Shown here: positions 12,078-23,409 of the stretch, piece by piece
Numbering within the stretch: the first letter of the stretch is position 1
How the letters are laid out: every line of letters starts with the position of its first letter
Assembly: GCA_932521025.1 (NCBI GenBank)
Contig: OW051469.1
Location: forward strand, 6,336,398 to 6,400,397
Reading direction: 5' to 3'
Length of the DNA: 64,000 nt
From: Oscheius onirici
Taxonomy: Eukaryota; Nematoda; Chromadorea; Rhabditida; Rhabditidae
Position numbers and translations under genes: made by a program
The notes under the pieces: model-generated
What the model was told of the DNA's origin: nothing
The model's database searches: none
What the model saw: only the letters and a program-made list of their open reading frames with translations

Positions 12078-13754
12078 AGTGAAAGGAGGGAGACCAGGGC
12101 AGGGACCTTGATCAACGGACACAATCATTTTTGGCATCAATCCATTTTCAGCTCTTTCTGGCTAGTGTCCAATGCTTATTGATAGACAGTGTGCTCCTGA
12201 TAAGACGAGCAGAACGCCGGGACTGGATGAAGAACGCCGAATTGATTAGATTGAAGGGAGAGAAGAACGCTGATTAGAGCCAATTTGGGGAACGGGAAAC
12301 AAGACACCGAGTGGTACGATTTGCGGTAGGGCTTTACGACTGAACGACTGTGTGACTTCGAGACGGAGACTGAAGAGGACCCTTTACGTTTTTCAGAAAT
12401 GAACAGGGCGAAGTAAAGCTTCTTGTCATCAACAAACTTCAAAAGATTTTTCTTGTTGAGAGAACATATTTTCATCTATGTTTCGAGCTCAACCGATGAC
12501 TCTTAACAGCCGTCCAGGATCTTCTGAGTAGCAATGATATGGTCACTATAATATGTAGAACACAAGAGTTTCGTGACCTTGTTTGTTTCTGTATAAACAC
12601 TTGAAGATCCGATAAAAGCTGTTGTTTATAGCGTCCGTTTGACTCATACTGCCCACTCGGTCAGCTTCAATTCCGTAATCGTAACTTCGTACACAGAATG
12701 TGCCAGCTGGCTCTAAGCCAAGTAATGAAAAAAGAGCTGAACTCTCGCTGATAAAGTCAGAAGGGAGACACGAAGTCTAGAAGGACTACTCGAGTGGCAG
12801 CTCATTCATAATCGAGGATAATGGGACTATGACAGCTGTGGACAGTTACGTGCTCTCAAGGAGGTCGCACATTCCTCAACTAAGGATGACATATGGACTG
12901 CGCGAGAGGTTAAGAAGGGTCACACCCGGAGCACAGATGACCGATCGCTCTGTCAGGAACTTTACGATGTCCATCGGGACGGTTGTAAAGCTCGGTGGTT
13001 GGTACCAGAGGTCTTCACCAAAAGAGGTTGACGTGTGGCAGATGGTGGGACCAATTCGTCACGAAAACCCTACAATTTCGACGTAATACACGCACCCACA
13101 TGTCGACAGTAGCACCATCCGAACCACAAATTGCCAGTCTGGGAGAGAGACGAGAGGCCAGAAGGCTGAGATTTGAAATAGATTGAGTGTTCCTTTAATG
13201 GACACGAAAAGAGTGCGCCAAAAAGTACACACTGGGCTAATCAGCTGACAGCCGTACAGGTGACAAATGGGCCCGACGAGAAGAAAACGGTTCCGACCAC
13301 AAGTCTAACCCCAAAAGTCTTTTGGACAAGCCGGTCTATCTTCTTGGCGCATCTCCGTATCCAAGATCTTCGGCATCGATTAGTGTGCTTGCCTCCAGTC
13401 ACGTGGATTTTTGTCCAATCCTTTTTCTTTTGTTTGTTTTCTGTTGTTTTTAAGATCAATTTGAAGAAATCCAGGAAGAAAGAAAGTCTGGAGGGGTCAC
13501 CGCGCCCCAGTCGCAACCAACCACCGACCGAGACAGTCCTTTAACCCCTTTGAAATATTCTACCTCCCTCGACTGATAGTCTCTCTTTTTCTTCTCTTTC
13601 TCTTTTCTTATCACAGTCTTTGACATCTAATTGAACTTTCTCCGATTATGATCACAAATTACGATTTCTTCCGCTTTTAAAATGATAGTATGGCTTGGAA
13701 AATGACTGAAAGCACTTTGTTTACGTTTAACAAATCTTTGTTTTTAGAAAGATA

Positions 13755-15121
13755 ATGCCTCCCGGTAGTCGAACCGGGAAATCTGTTCGTCGATGTCTTT
13801 TTGGGAAGCCCACCGACGACTCGGTAAGTTCGTTCATGAGTTGATATATTTTCGTAATTATAATTCGACAATCAGATTCTGTTAGAAATAGGCTAATACC
13901 TCTTTCAGCTGGGCGTCGAGTTGGAACAAAAGCTGGAGAAAGATCTTCTGAACAAATCTGAAAAGTGGGGGTTCGATTTCACAGCTGATCGACCTCTTGA
14001 CAGTGCCGAAGCTGACATCGAACCGATCAGTATCGCTGAGATTCCTAGCTTCTACCATCCCCGTGTGCACAAGAGGAACGGATCTTCTGAAGTCGAAATG
14101 CCGTCAACGTCTCAAGACAGCACTGTTCGCATTACCAGGTACCCGTCTTGATATTTTAACTTTTATTTGTCAATTGGTTGGAACCACCTTTTGCAAGTTT
14201 TGGTTTGGAAAGAATACGAGCTTTGGCAACGCGTATTTTTGCTCTGAAATGGCAACCTCCCGCAGCTTCTAATGTCTATCAGCGAGGTTGCTTTCCCCTC
14301 GGACACAAAGAGACGCTTAAAACCCGTTCTTCCTCTCATTCCGGAGAGTAATTAATCAGCCATCAGAGTCAAAAGTTTCAGAGCTGCTTCGAAGAGACGT
14401 CTTCTGACCAGTTGGAATCCAAGCCAGAAGCAGTCCTCCATCATGAGTAAGTATTTTGTAATCTGTACCAGCTGCTCCCGTCTGTCGACCGTTTATTGAC
14501 GCATTAGGCAGGGTGTGTGACCAAATGGTGCGAGACAGGGAGCCCCGTAATACAATGCTCGTCAGGGGTCGATTGCATTGAATGGATGAATACCGAGAGG
14601 TCACTTGAGGGCATTCTTTTCAATGAGGGGCTAGTGTGGTTAGATACTGATCTCTAACCCGTAAATAATCAGGGGAACGAGGTCGGACTTGACTTTTATG
14701 AGCTTCTCGCTTGAAAAATTGGTCACGGTGACGCCCTTTTCGAGAGACAAGTTTTCAGATTATGTCACGGTTACAAAGAGGAGATCAGGACATCTTTTCG
14801 ACTCTGCTATCACCCCGAAGAAGATTTCTCGAGCTCATAGTGATGGTCCGGAGAGCAGTCCTTTCCGGTGAGTTTCAGAGGATTGAAAAGAAAAGAAACA
14901 GTGGGAGAAAGCTAGTTTCGACCTCAAATCTAGCTACATACAAAATGACAACTTTCAGCTACGTCTCTGCCGAAGCCGAAAAGAACTTTGACAGTTCGAC
15001 ATCCCCTCAGACCTCTCCTCGCAAAAGTCCCCGAAAGACTGTCAAGACGCCGAAAAAGTCGCCGCCGAGAAAGAACCTTCTGTGTGGCAGACTCCGTCGT
15101 CATATCAGCTCTATCGTCTAG
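13755..15121 (+). CDS. cki-2: Cyclin-dependent kinase inhibitor, p27/CKI-2-like
   Basis: Second Cip/Kip inhibitor. Exons 13755-13823, 13909-14138, 14382-14446, 14759-14867 and 14959-15121 join in phase to 211 residues. The N-terminal CDI domain shows VRRCLFGKP, EKWGFDF and IPSFYHP, aligned with the first gene but shorter between the LFG and WGFDF blocks. The join of exons 3 and 4 creates QSSIMNYVTVTKRR, which resembles the p21 PIP box QTSMTDFYHSKRR although the second aromatic and the TD pair are missing. The last exon is rich in S/T-P and lysine (SPRKSPRKTVKTPKKSP), possible CDK or MAPK sites plus an NLS. The ATG follows TTTTTAG by 8 nt. Exon 3-5 assignments rest on phase and splice signals and are less sure than exons 1-2. 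An alternative acceptor near 14284 would give a different, shorter tail. Confidence 0.8.
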
Positions 15122-17822
15122 AAGAGAGACATCATAGCCTAAATACAGGTTTGTCATTTGTCAGGCGGCTGTCTCCTAAACCGTCAATCTTGGTTTGCGG
15201 CTGGTAGCGGAAATGAGGTTAGACATGCATCTGCCATGTCAATTCGACTATTTATGTGATATCTCTTTCAAATGCTAATTGATTCGCATTCCTGGTCACT
15301 AACAGACTGTTACCCGTTAAATGTCACGCTTGAACACGTTTGAAAACGGATCTCTCATCACTACTGAATTGCCCGTCTCGGCTCACAATAGAAAACGGTC
15401 GCGTCAATTGGCCATGAATAGTCTGGGAACGGGAGCGAAATAGGGGGTGAAAGTTTTATTCGTTTTCAACTAGAGGGACTGGGTCAACAGAAAAAACCTT
15501 TTCCTTTTTGTATTGATTGACAGATGAGCACTTTTTGCACACAGGTGTTACGCACGTGCGCGTTCCGAGAATGTACCCTTCGTTTCCGGTTAGGGACTAT
15601 TGAGAGATACTGTACGATTTTGAATTTACTTCAGTTTGGCAAAAGTTTGAATTCCAGCAGTAAAAGTATAAAAACAGGCACCTTCAAATGTGAAATAAGC
15701 TGAGAGCATCGTTGGCGGCGTAGAGTGATAGACACAATCCTGAAACTGAAGAAAATGTTTTTTTTGTATGAGATCTTAATGGTATCCTCCCTTTGACCAT
15801 TATCCATGATCATAGTTTAGACCTTCCCAAGTCATTTAAGCTGAGAAACTAGTTTCCATTTAGATGTTCCCATGTGATTGGCCAGGCTCATTGTAGAGGC
15901 TTTTTGCCATCCTTTGCGCACAGCTTGTTTCAAGGGCAATGGGCTTTCCGAGGAAGCTCGGAGGACTGGACAACAAGTCTTTTAGAGGGCTACAACTCAC
16001 TAGCATCTAATACAGATGATCTGTGGAGGTCCCAACTTTTTCAGCCTAATGTTTGAGCCTAAACAATGGTCAAAACAGCTCGCAAATCAACTTGTGCGTG
16101 TTTGTGACCGTAGAACACTTTTCGTAATCTTTTTCGATCTATGTGAGTTCATTCATCAGGGACCTTTTCAATTTCCGCTCACCCTAATTCGTCACCTTCA
16201 TCCCTGGTCTTGGCGATCAGCCAAGCATCTTGTCCTTGGCCCGATGCCAGAGTGAACTAATCTCGTACGCGCATCAAGTTTTTCTGAAGCTTTGAAAACT
16301 AATTATTCAGCATACGTACGGCTCCGAATTCAAATCTCGAACCGGGGTTATTCTTTTTTGTTTATGCTAACTGGCCGAGCTCTTATCAGATGAGGAGCAA
16401 GGCCGTAGGCGGTTGCGCAACCAGACGAGCTGTTTTGGCAAAAGGGCCACCGATACGAGAGTTATGGGACGATACGGGGATTTATGTATCTAAAGGTCAA
16501 TTTCAGACATTATATCATCTGGTCGTCTTCTTCTCCCGCCTTCTGGTCACCAAACTACCTGTGCTCGTCGTGGCCTTCACGAATCTCACTATCGAATCTC
16601 CTTGCCTGTAATTATCGTTCACTTATCCACTTTTCAATAAACCTGACTCAAAAACTGAGTGATAGTTGAAAAAGACGAACTGGAAAGTAATAGTCTGGGG
16701 TACGCATTGAAGAGGCGTCGACGGTAATTCTGCTTCTCAATGCTCGTTGGTGTACCTTTCAATCCTTCCGATTTCGCTTATAACATTTGAATTGGCATAT
16801 TCGCATCTCGTCGCGGATTCAGCAACGCTTCCAGTGTTCGAACAGTTTCTATTTTGATGATTTTCACAGGCGGTCAGTCTCGACTACACAGACATCATTG
16901 CGCTTTAAGCTGGTGGAGATTTCTGGTGACGGTGGGAAAGACAAGTGGAACAACATCACCTGGTAGATTTGAAGAACTGACGACATTCTTCAGCGACTGA
17001 CCGGAGTAGAATAGATTCGAGCAAAAGTGAACTTGTCAAGTGCATAATTTTAACACGTTCTGACAAGCTCTGTTTAAACTTGAATATTTTCATTGGATGC
17101 TGAATTGGAGTCAGTGTAACCCCGTGCTCTGGACTCGAGATGAGACTACATCAGCTGTTGTCAGTTCAATAGCCGAAAGTGTATGGCGTCATGCCGTTGG
17201 GTCTGGTCACTTCATTTTTCGGGCGCCCTTTGACCGGATCGATCGTCTCTGTCCACACATGTTTCTCCGAACATTTTGTTACATCTTTTTTTGACAATGC
17301 CCCAATCAGTTTAGGGAAGCATTGACAAGTGGCCGATAAGATATAATTCCGCGAAAAGTCTGTGCCCTTCTGTTCGAAAAAAAAAATAGATTCTTCATAT
17401 TACACCTTTCGCGCCCTTATCGTAGATTGTCTTCTTTTGATCGAACAGACTTTTCTGTTCCTTTTTCTCAACAAATTTGTTCCATAAGACACAGCACTCT
17501 GGTCAAAGCTGCACTTCCGTTACTTGAACTTGAACCCCTGTTCCTGTTTCGTTTGCACTGTAGTTCCTGTAGTTTTATACTTTTGAAGAAATCTAATCAG
17601 ACAGGACCAAAAAATTATTCAGAGAATCATAGTTTTTCAAACTTGTCTGACAATGGGACAGAGCTTTTCCTTTTGGCAAGCTTTTTGATGCTGAATAACT
17701 GAAAGCGTCCTTTGAGAGAACTATACTGATCACTGATGTCTCAGTCATGAACTGCCGATCAGCAACATAAACTATTTTTTTTTCATTTAGCAGTTGTTCG
17801 AAATCTTTCTCAATACTTCAGA
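15122..17822. other. Intergenic region, nothing recognised
   Basis: About 2.7 kb between the second CDK inhibitor and the SLC22-like genes. Frames such as 16016-16255 and 17427-17702 have no recognisable domain and no matching splice partners. Confidence 0.6.
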
Positions 17823-19546
17823 ATGGGTAATGAGTCTGAGATGGTTCCTCTCCAAACGGACCGTCTCTCTCCAGACGATGTTCTGGAGAAAATGGGGAGT
17901 AGAAACAGCCTGCTAGTCACAATTGTTCTTCTGACGGGATTCTCCTGGGCTGCTACCTCTATCACCGGTATGAATGCGGCCTTTGTAACACAGAATTGTT
18001 TGAATTGTTCAAAAACAGTCTCTCTAGTGGACGAGGTAAGCTTTTAGACACTTAAAAAAGAGGAATTAGTTCGATTTGAGGGGAGATCGAGCTTACCATG
18101 CGGATATGAGTACCACAGCCTTCATGCTCGGTCAAATGATCGGAGGAACGTATCTGTCACAGCTCGGAGATAAGTGAGTAATTACCCAGAAGGCTAACCA
18201 TAATCTCTAAGATATGGTCGTCGCCCCATTATGCTCATCTCTTTTGGAATGCTCTTCACAATCGGACCACTTTCTGCTCTTTCGCCATCAGTCTTCGTCT
18301 TCTCCGTACTCCGATTCATTCAAGGAGCTTTCTATACTGTAAGTTTACTGCAAATCTTCTCCAAAATCAATTAGGCCGGCGCTCTTGTCGGCTGGGTTCT
18401 GGGCTATGAATGCAGCCCGATAAAGATGCGCTTCTTCACCTCTACCTATTTTGGAATGATGTGGGTTCTTGGCTACTGTATGCTCACTCCAATAGCCTAC
18501 TTCTCTCCGGATTGGAGATGGATCACCTTCCTCACAGCTCTTCCTCACCTCTTCTTGTTTCTGTTGAGTTACTTGTAAGGCCTTAAACTTCTTAAAAAAA
18601 GAAGTTTTCCAGTTACGTCCCTGAAAGTCTTCATTATCTGGTATCCATGAACAAACAGAAAGAAGTGGCAGCTTGGCTAGAGAGAGTAAATGAGGGCAAG
18701 GCGAAACCGCTTCACGGAGTCAAAGCTGAGCATATTGTCAGCTCACAGAAGAGCCAAGAATCGTAAGTTCGTCTTTAAGGTCAGCAAACAACCAGTTTTA
18801 GAGCTGGAAACTTGATCAAGCAGGTGTGGAGGCACAAGACTATTCTGGTCTATTTGACGATATTCGTGTACATTTGGTGAGTTGCAATTTTTTCTTAGAA
18901 AGATAAAACGAAGGGAAAACAAAATAAATTGAAGTGTTTCAGGATCTGCGATACTTTCATCTACTTTGGTCTCTCACTATACAGTACTCACTTGGCGGGA
19001 AACGTCTACCTCAACTATCTCTTCATGGGGCTCGTAGAAATTCCAGCCTACATACTCTCCCCAGTTGGAATGAATAGGCTAGTTTTTCTGATCTTGACTA
19101 GTTGTTCTTCAGAATCGGAAGACGGTTCGTTGTCTCGAGCTCACACTTGGTAGCAGCTGGAGCCTTCTTCGGACTATTGTTCTTCGAAACAGGGCACTTT
19201 TCTCTAATTTTATGGCTGGTTGGAAAGCTTGCTATCAGCTGTTCATTTATGGGAATCTATGTCTACGCTTCGGAGATTTTCCCGACGGACAGTCGAAATC
19301 TCTGTCTCGGATTCTGTGAAATGATGTCGAGGATTGGTGGCATCCTAGCCTCGCAGATTTCTGTTCTGGTAGCTTGTTTCTGTTTCTCCAAAACAAAGAA
19401 TTCAGATCCGGGTCCATCCATCAGCTCCAGTAACCATTCTCGCTTTAATCTCTCTCCTTGGTGGTCTCGTCGCCCTGATTCTGCCCGAGACTCGAGGAAA
19501 AGAGCTCCCATCCACAATCGAAGAGTCTTCGCGTCGAAAGTTCTAA
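17823..19546 (+). CDS. SLC22-like organic ion transporter (MFS), copy A
   Basis: Major-facilitator plasma-membrane transporter of the SLC22 (organic cation/anion) type. Nine exons: 17823-18035, 18070-18173, 18212-18338, 18375-18574, 18613-18762, 18802-18876, 18943-19077, 19113-19368, 19406-19546 (466 residues). Signature pieces are GDKYGRRP after TM2-3, DWRWITFLTALP, YVPES after TM6, NRIGRRF in the second half, ASEIFPTDSRN and LPETRGKELP at the end. The extracellular loop after TM1 is very short (NCLNCSKT), unlike the long glycosylated loop of vertebrate SLC22. The intron at 19078-19112 has no GT: a GC-AG intron (AATAG|GCTAGT) of 35 nt restores the frame. Exon sizes 104, 127, 200 and 135 recur in copy B, so the two are tandem duplicates. 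The substrate cannot be told. Confidence 0.88.
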
Positions 19547-20021
19547 TGTTGTTATTGTTTTTCTGTTAATTGTCATGTTTTATACACGGGTCTGAAACTC
19601 ACAACTGCATAATGAAAATCTTCTTTTGTATCCAGCACTTTCAAAATCCTTGTTGTTCCTGTCAAAAAATACCTCTGGCTAACAAAACACCAACTACTAA
19701 CCATTGTGTTTATCTTTGCGCCCAAAATCAATGCAGTTTCAATGTGTGTGCGAGAGTGTGAACTGCAGTTCTCTTTTTTCTTTTAGTGAGAATTCTCGCG
19801 CAACCAAAAAGAGAGATCTGGATGTTGACACAAAGCCGCACATGTTTCGTTATCCTTCCTCCGTTTCCCTCCCCCTGTCTCGACGTAAACACACCCCGTG
19901 TTTTCATGAAAGTGTTCACTCGGCAGAAAACTCTCCTGAACACAGCCTTTATTTCTCGTTCCTTCCTAACTATTGATTCTTGCCAGCCCCGACACTCACT
20001 TCAGCATATTTTCCAGGCAAC
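19547..20021. other. Spacer between the two SLC22-like genes
   Basis: 475 bp without a supported gene. It ends in TTTTCCAG five bases before the next ATG, so it contains that gene's 5'-UTR intron or trans-splice outron. Confidence 0.6.
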
Positions 20022-21866
20022 ATGGATCCCAAATTGAGTATTTCTTCCCTCCATTTGAACCGAAAACGACCGGATGAGACTCTGGATGAAATTGGTTCGT
20101 TTTGCAGAAGTTTTTTGACGAATTCCCTTTTCAGGAAGTAAAAACATACATTTGTTAGCAGCTGTGGGCATTTGCTCCCTCTCATGGGCTGTCGGAGCAA
20201 TGCAATTGATGACCAGTGCCTTTACCAAAGCGAAATGCGAGAATTGTACAATGATAACGTTAACAGAAGATGTGAGTTTTTTTTTCGAATAACAGTGAAA
20301 ATAGTTTGATCTCCGAGATGACAGAGCTCATCTTGCCGAATGGAGTACGTCCTTCTTCATGGTCGGAAATGCCATCGGTGGAGCCACTCTTACTCATATT
20401 GCTGATCGGTAAATCAAAAAGAGACCAGAATCAAAATTTGTTTAGCTTCGGCCGCCGTCCGGTGCTGTTGGTTTGTCTCCTGCTTCAAGCACTTGGAGCC
20501 TTTGCTTCGGCATTCTCCCCGACCATTCAACATTTTGCTGTCTTCAAGCTGTTCCATGGAGCCTTCTATACGGTGCCCTTCCTCGCTTTCTTCTTATTTT
20601 CTTATCTGTAGGGTGCTACTATGGTCTCCTGGGTGTCTGCTTACGAGCATTCGCCGACAGGTCTACGGGGGTTCACAACCTTTCTCTTCGGATTCGCCTG
20701 GGTTGTTGGTTATTGTGCTGTGGCACCGATAGCTATGATGTCCGACTCGTGGAGGAAGCTGGTAGTCGTTTGTGGAATTCCAATTCTTCTGGTTTTTGTC
20801 CTCAGTCTATTGTAAGTCAGAGATTCTTTTCCAATAGAAAAGACTATCAGATTAGTTCCGGAGACTCTTCATTTCCTTGTTGGAAAGAAGCAAGTTTCTC
20901 GAGTGGAAGGTTGGCTGAAAAAGATTGACAAGACTTCTCTCAACGACGCTATGAAACTTGTAGAGTCTCCGGAAGATGGAAAGAAGAAAACGAAGCTGCA
21001 GAACATTTTGGAAGAAGAAGACATGGAAGAAAGGTAGGTGGCAATAGACACTTGATGAACAATGATTTTACAGTAAAAAGAAGCCGAGATGGAGCAAGTT
21101 CTGTGAGAGCAAGATCTACATTCTTTATGGTCTCATCCAAGGCTATTTGTGGTCAGTTGCCAATCGTTTCCCAAAATAGTATCAAATAGGACAACCGACA
21201 ACTTTATCTACTTCGGTCTGTCTCTCTACAGTACCCAGCTTGCTGGTAACATGTACGTCAACTATCTGGCTATGGGAATCATCGAGCTGCCAGCCTATAT
21301 CTTGGCTCCAATTATGCTTGAAAAGTAAGAAGAAAAAGAACCTTTAAAACTATATAAAAAAACTAGATACGGAAGGAAGAAAGTCGTAGCCTTGACACAT
21401 CTGATGGCATCCTTCTCCTTCCTGGCCAATTTGGTTCTCACAGGAGAAGTCTGGACCTTGTTCTTCTGGCTGCTGGGAAAACTGGCCATCTCGTGCTCTT
21501 TCATGTCTTTGTTCGTCTACGCGTCGGAACTGTTCCCTACCGAAATCAGGTAAGAGCTAGCTGCGTATTTTGTTTAGGTTCTTGTCTTGTTTGACTTCCA
21601 AAGTCCAACCGGGACTTCAGAAACGTGTCAGTCGGTCTCTGCAATGTTATCTCAAAATTTGGAGGAATCCTAGCCCCACATATCAGTCTTCTGGTAAAGA
21701 CGAGTTCTTGACTTCCGATGAGATCTTTTAGGGAGAGATTAGTCCCTATTTACCCGTTATCCTTCTTTCCGTAATATCCGGCCTTGCTGCTCTTCTGACC
21801 CTCTTTCTACCCGAAACTCACAAAAAGCCTTTACCTTCAAGTCAACAGAGAAATCTAGCTATCTAG
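20022..21866 (+). CDS. SLC22-like organic ion transporter (MFS), copy B
   Basis: Tandem paralogue of copy A. Eleven exons: 20022-20094, 20135-20271, 20305-20408, 20446-20572, 20612-20811, 20851-21033, 21074-21151, 21190-21324, 21367-21549, 21621-21693, 21732-21866 (475 residues). Motifs are ADRFGRRPV, LVPETLHFLV, LEKYGRKKV, ASELFPTEIRN and LPETHKKPLP. The central loop after TM6 is long and charged (EDGKKKTKLQ, LEEEDMEE). Exons 3, 4, 5 and 8 are identical in length to those of copy A. Copy A lacks the intron inside its exon 8 (256 = 183 + 73). A second version of the last two exons lies at 21981-22229 and can be joined in the same phase to exon 9. The ATG follows TTTTCCAG by 5 nt. Confidence 0.88.
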
Positions 21867-21980
21867 AGTGGGTCAATGTATTCCGTTTTGGCATAGGATA
21901 GCAAATTCTAATGCTTTTACTTAACTCGAAGCAAACTAACAGAATAATCAGTACTGTTTGGAAAGGCAATGAAACTTTAG

Positions 21981-22229
21981 AAATGTCTCCGTCGGTCTCT
22001 GTGCGGTTCTGTCTCGATTCGGAGGAATAATGGCTCCACACATCAGTCTTCTGGTGAGTTTATCTTCTTGTCATCAAATTCGAATCTTCAGGGTGAGATT
22101 CATCCCGACATTCCTGTTCTATTTCTCTCTGTAATATCTGGCGTTGCCGCTCTGCTCACTCTTCTTCTTCCCGAAACCCATAAAAAACCTTTGCCTTCGA
22201 CTCTAATTGAACACAAAAATCTGATCTGA
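21981..22229 (+). CDS. Alternative terminal exon pair of SLC22-like copy B
   Basis: Exons 21981-22053 (73 nt) and 22092-22229 (138 nt) repeat the last two exons of copy B (73 and 135 nt) with the same phases, acceptor and donor. They encode NVSVGLCAVLSRFGGIMAPH and a final helix ending LPETHKKPLP, then a different tail, EHKNLI. The homologous normal exon reads NVSVGLCNVISKFGGILAPH. Splicing from the donor at 21549 straight to 21981 would give a 476-residue isoform with a swapped TM11-12. No AATAAA was seen between the two sets. It could also be a dead duplication, but there is no stop or frame break. Confidence 0.7.
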   Translation, partial: KCLRRSLCGSVSIRRNNGSTHQSSGEFIFLSSNSNLQGEIHPDIPVLFLSVISGVAALLTLLLPETHKKPLPSTLIEHKNLI

Positions 22230-22583
22230 CCATACATGTACTTTTGTTGGTGCTCTTATTTCCTGTTGGCCGGTAAACCTTACAAATATGGTTTGGTAGA
22301 AGAAATATCCGTCGGCGTGTGCTATGGCTCCACGAATAGAGTCCAAAGAGTAGAATGTCCAACATGAAGTTTTTACGACAGATCGACGGTTACAACGCTT
22401 AAGAGTTTGCCAAGACTCATCAAATTAGATTTTGAGTGCTTTGGAGAAACATGGATACAAGAAGATGAAGAGGACTCGAACTCAAGAAGTTTGCTTGACT
22501 TACTCTCTCGACACTCTAAAAAGAACACACAACAACCTGATCCACATTTTATGGCACTTTGACCATGGCTCAATCCGTTTCCT
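22230..22583. other. Convergent intergenic spacer
   Basis: Shared 3' region between the plus-strand transporter and the minus-strand NDUFA4-like gene. Nothing else recognised. Confidence 0.6.
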
Positions 22584-23105
22584 TTAGCGAGTGCCCCTCT
22601 TCTTGGCAGCTTCGAGCATCTCGTCCTGAAGCATCTCCATCAGCGGGACGCGCTTCCTCGTCTTGCCGTCGAGGTCGAAGACGATAGTGCTCTTCTTCCA
22701 GTAGTTGTCCTTGGCCCGCTCCCAGTCCGTCGGTCCATGAGGATTGCTGCGGTCGAGACGGACCTCGATTTTGTTGAAGCTCCACCAGCCAGCGTAGAGC
22801 AGGATGGAGAAGCAGAAGGCGGTCAACACGAACAGCGGATAGATCTTGATTCAATTGGATTCAGAAAGGGAAAAGACGCTTACCTCGTAGGCGTGTCCCA
22901 ATCTTCGGAGCAGAAAAGTCGTGGGTAGATCTCCCTTCTGTGGCGGATTGTTCGTCTTGGCCAGGGCGGGATCGCGCGACCAGTTGCGCTCGTATTCGAA
23001 GAAGCCTTTCTCTGTGGCCGGGACAGCTACCTGATGGCGGGAAGGCGGGATGGTCGACAGCTGGCGAAGCTGGAACAGCGGACGGGCACGGAGCAGTAGA
23101 GACAT
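22584..23105 (-). CDS. NDUFA4/COXFA4-like mitochondrial inner-membrane protein
   Basis: Two exons, 22884-23105 and 22584-22844 (39-nt intron), give 160 residues. The N-terminus RARPLFQLRQLST looks like a mitochondrial presequence. Then come TEKGFFEYERNWSRDP, GHAYEIYPLF, one membrane helix (LFVLTAFCFSILLYAGWW), KIEVRLDRSNP, ERAKDNYWKK and a helical end with EMLEAAKKRGTR. The helix followed by WxF-K-x-E-x-x-LDRSN...NYWK resembles NDUFA4 (a cytochrome oxidase-associated subunit), but the protein is about twice as long, as in worm homologues. A TATA box lies 31 bp upstream of the ATG, so the gene has its own promoter and is not simply operonic with the cyclophilin upstream. The family call is from motif memory and moderately sure; that the gene is real is very sure. 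Confidence 0.7.
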
Positions 23106-23135
23106 CTTCGGCTGACGACTCTTCGCAAATGGACT

Positions 23136-23144
23136 CTTTTTATA
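23136..23144 (-). promoter_or_regulatory. TATA box (TATAAAAAG) of NDUFA4-like gene
   Basis: On the minus strand TATAAAAAG stands 31-39 bp before the ATG, implying a very short 5' leader. No TTTCAG acceptor precedes this ATG, unlike most genes here. Confidence 0.55.
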
Positions 23145-23314
23145 GTTTGGAAATCTTTGCAATTTGTTTGTTTTTGCTTTGTAAAAAGTTAGCTTTTTGT
23201 AACAAACTATTAACAATAAAACAATTATTGCAAAGCTTTTTCCATAAAATTAACGAGTGCTAGACAGGAAGGTATCTTCTGTTGAAGTGTCGTCTGAAAA
23301 CAAAACGGGACAGG

Positions 23315-23320
23315 TTTATT
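23315..23320 (-). terminator. AATAAA signal of cyclophilin gene
   Basis: AATAAA on the minus strand 90 nt beyond the cyclophilin stop codon. Confidence 0.6.
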
Positions 23321-23409
23321 AGAGGAATTGAGACCGCATAAAAACCAGAGGGAAATAAATACAAACTAGAAAGATCCCGTAGACAGTCCGTAAAAGTGAA
23401 GGAGAGAAG

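Larger units (their letters stand above)
10060..13754. other. Intergenic region between the two CDK inhibitor genes
   Basis: No exon chain could be supported. Frames of up to 120 codons (for example 10312-10674) look random. The region holds an ATGCAAAT octamer at 10646-10653, three GCGGGAAA boxes at 11954-12077 and GCGCCAAA at 13215-13222, so it is probably regulatory sequence for the downstream inhibitor gene. Confidence 0.55.

Noticed and set aside
18929-19153. Unspliced reading through 19078-19112 as the true SLC22 sequence
   Set aside because: It loses the NRIGRR motif and ends early, whereas the GC-AG intron restores the conserved second half.
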